This document shows, in pieces, positions 15,336-16,624 of a DNA stretch of 16,624 bases (position 1 is the stretch's first letter; each line of letters begins with the position of its first letter). Origin of the DNA: Methylobacterium sp. GTDB taxonomy: Bacteria > Pseudomonadota > Alphaproteobacteria > Rhizobiales > Beijerinckiaceae. The translations under genes and the position numbers were made by a program. The notes under the pieces were generated by a model. It worked only from the letters and a program-made list of their open reading frames with translations. It made no database searches and was not told the origin of the DNA. The DNA is taken from assembly GCA_021154065.1 (NCBI GenBank), contig JAJKJG010000053.1:1-16624 (forward strand), read 5' to 3'.

Positions 15336-16624
15336 TCAGCCAGCCTCGACGAGGTGCGGCAGGTGCCTCTCGCACCACGCCGCAAGCCGCGACAGGGCCG
15401 GATGCGCAAGATTGCGCGCCAGATACGCCTCGATGCGCGGAAGGTGGCGCAGGTATTGGGGCTTGCCGTCGCGCCGATCCAGACGGGCGAAGATGCCGAG
15501 CACCTTGGTGGCGCGTTGCGCCGCCATGATCGCGTAGGCGCTCGCGAAGCCCGTCATGTCGAAGCCCGGATCGGCCTCGCGCCGCTCGCGCGCATAGGTC
15601 CCGAGAAGCTTCAGCTCGAGTTCGGCCGGCACCGTCACGCGGGCGTCCTGCAGGAGCGAGGCGACGTCGTAGGCCGGAGGCCCCATCACGGCGTCCTGGA
15701 AATCGAGGAGCCCGACGCGGCGCAGCTCCGCGCGGTCGGCAATCCAGATCAGGTTCGGAGAGTGATAGTCCCGCAAGGTCCAGGTCTGCGGCCCGGCCAG
15801 GACATCGTCCAGGAGCTCCGTCCAGGCATTCACGAACTCGGCCCGCGCCGAACCCGGCAGGAGGGTGCGCGGGATGTGCGGCGCATACCAGTCGAGCAGG
15901 AGCTCGACCTCGATCAGGAAGGCCTCGAGGTCGTAGGACGGCACCACGTGCTCGCGGCCTTCGGCGACCGGAAGGACGCCCGGCGCCGGGGCGGCGTGGA
16001 GCCGCGCCAGGAGCCGCGTCGCCTCCTCGTAGCGCTCCGGGATCGGGCCCTCGGCGTCGACCACCGGCTCGCTGCCGAGGTCCTCGAGGATCAGGAGCCC
16101 GGTCTCGAGATCGGCGCCATAGATCTCGGGCGCGCTGAAGCCGAGGCCGCGCAGGCCCTGATCGAGGGCGACGAAGGCGTGCACCGACTCGGCGAGCTTC
16201 GCGATCGCGCTGTAGGGCTTGCCGCGCCGCACCGCCGGGCTGTCCGGCTGCCGCGGCGAGATCATCAGGATTGCCGTTTCGCCGGTCGGCTTGACGAGCC
16301 GCTCATAGGCTCGCGTCGAGGCATCGCCTTGCAGCGGCACGCGCTTCGCCTCGGCCCAGCCGCTCGTCTCGGCAAGCGCGCGAATGGCGCGGGCCCGCGC
16401 GAGGCGCGCCGCAACCCCGCCGGAGCCGCTGAGGCAGGCGGTGCGCGCGCCCTCGCCCGGCGCGAGCGCGAGCGCGATGTCGAGCCGGTCCGGGTTCAGC
16501 GCCGAACCGGCCCGCTCCGGCCATTCGACGAGCACGATCCCCGCCTCCGAGGCCTCCTCGAAGCCGAGCTCGCGGAGCTCCTCGGGGTCGTTCACGCGAT
16601 AGAGATCGGCGTGCACCACGGGAC
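15336..16624 (-). CDS. TsaE-AmgK fusion: tRNA threonylcarbamoyladenosine ATPase domain joined to sugar phosphotransferase (5' end outside window)
   Basis: The frame is open through the right edge and 428 residues are visible. The first part, PVVHADLYRVNDPEELRELG then GIVLVEWPERAG and DRLDIALAL, is the second half of TsaE, the ATPase needed for tRNA t6A37 modification; its Walker A lies outside the window. After a linker of about 40 residues a full phosphotransferase domain follows. It runs from PLQGDASTRAYERL through LLILEDLGSEPV to the catalytic LRDYHSPNLIW near visible residue 283 and the metal-site LLDFQD near 304. The domain resembles AmgK, which phosphorylates MurNAc and GlcNAc at the anomeric carbon, and the next gene is MurU-like. 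The GTG at 16619 is not the true start, because TsaE sequence continues upstream. Fusion of these two domains is common in alphaproteobacteria. Confidence 0.9.
   Translation of the reverse strand, partial: PVVHADLYRVNDPEELRELGFEEASEAGIVLVEWPERAGSALNPDRLDIALALAPGEGARTACLSGSGGVAARLARARAIRALAETSGWAEAKRVPLQGDASTRAYERLVKPTGETAILMISPRQPDSPAVRRGKPYSAIAKLAESVHAFVALDQGLRGLGFSAPEIYGADLETGLLILEDLGSEPVVDAEGPIPERYEEATRLLARLHAAPAPGVLPVAEGREHVVPSYDLEAFLIEVELLLDWYAPHIPRTLLPGSARAEFVNAWTELLDDVLAGPQTWTLRDYHSPNLIWIADRAELRRVGLLDFQDAVMGPPAYDVASLLQDARVTVPAELELKLLGTYARERREADPGFDMTGFASAYAIMAAQRATKVLGIFARLDRRDGKPQYLRHLPRIEAYLARNLAHPALSRLAAWCERHLPHLVEAG

Overview
The window is about 16.6 kb of G+C-rich, gene-dense bacterial chromosome. 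The gene order, protein families and base composition point to an alphaproteobacterium, most likely of the Rhizobiales/Hyphomicrobiales type. The main pointers are the trpF-trpB-trpA-accD-folC run, the alphaproteobacterial forms of AddA and AddB, an AccD without zinc-ribbon cysteines, and a TsaE-AmgK fusion next to a MurU-like gene. I cannot name genus or species from sequence alone.

Left part, plus strand (1-7066): the end of an ornithine cyclodeaminase/mu-crystallin family gene, a MntA/HepT-type nucleotidyltransferase-DUF86 pair, then trpF and trpB (tryptophan synthesis), trpA, accD (fatty acid synthesis) and folC (folate polyglutamylation). A second toxin-antitoxin module, higBA, lies on the minus strand between trpB and trpA. 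The trpF-trpB pair is therefore bracketed by two unrelated toxin-antitoxin modules with lower G+C than the housekeeping genes. Both look damaged. The MntA-like protein has lost two of its three catalytic aspartates, and the HigB toxin gene is frameshifted while its HigA antitoxin is intact.

Right part, minus strand (7068-16624), read from right to left: the end of a tsaE-amgK fusion, a murU-like sugar-1-phosphate uridylyltransferase, addB and addA (double-strand-break repair helicase-nuclease), trxA (thioredoxin) with its own likely promoter and a clear intrinsic terminator, and a PaaI-type thioesterase. The two halves meet tail to tail between folC and the thioesterase, whose stop codons are one base apart.

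No RNA genes, insertion sequences, CRISPR arrays, prophage genes or attachment sites were recognised. No stretch over 300 bases lacks a gene; the longest is 93 bp, between addA and trxA. I see no large undescribed system. The parts most worth a second look are the two decayed toxin-antitoxin modules inside the trp cluster and the palindrome that encloses the higA ribosome-binding site.
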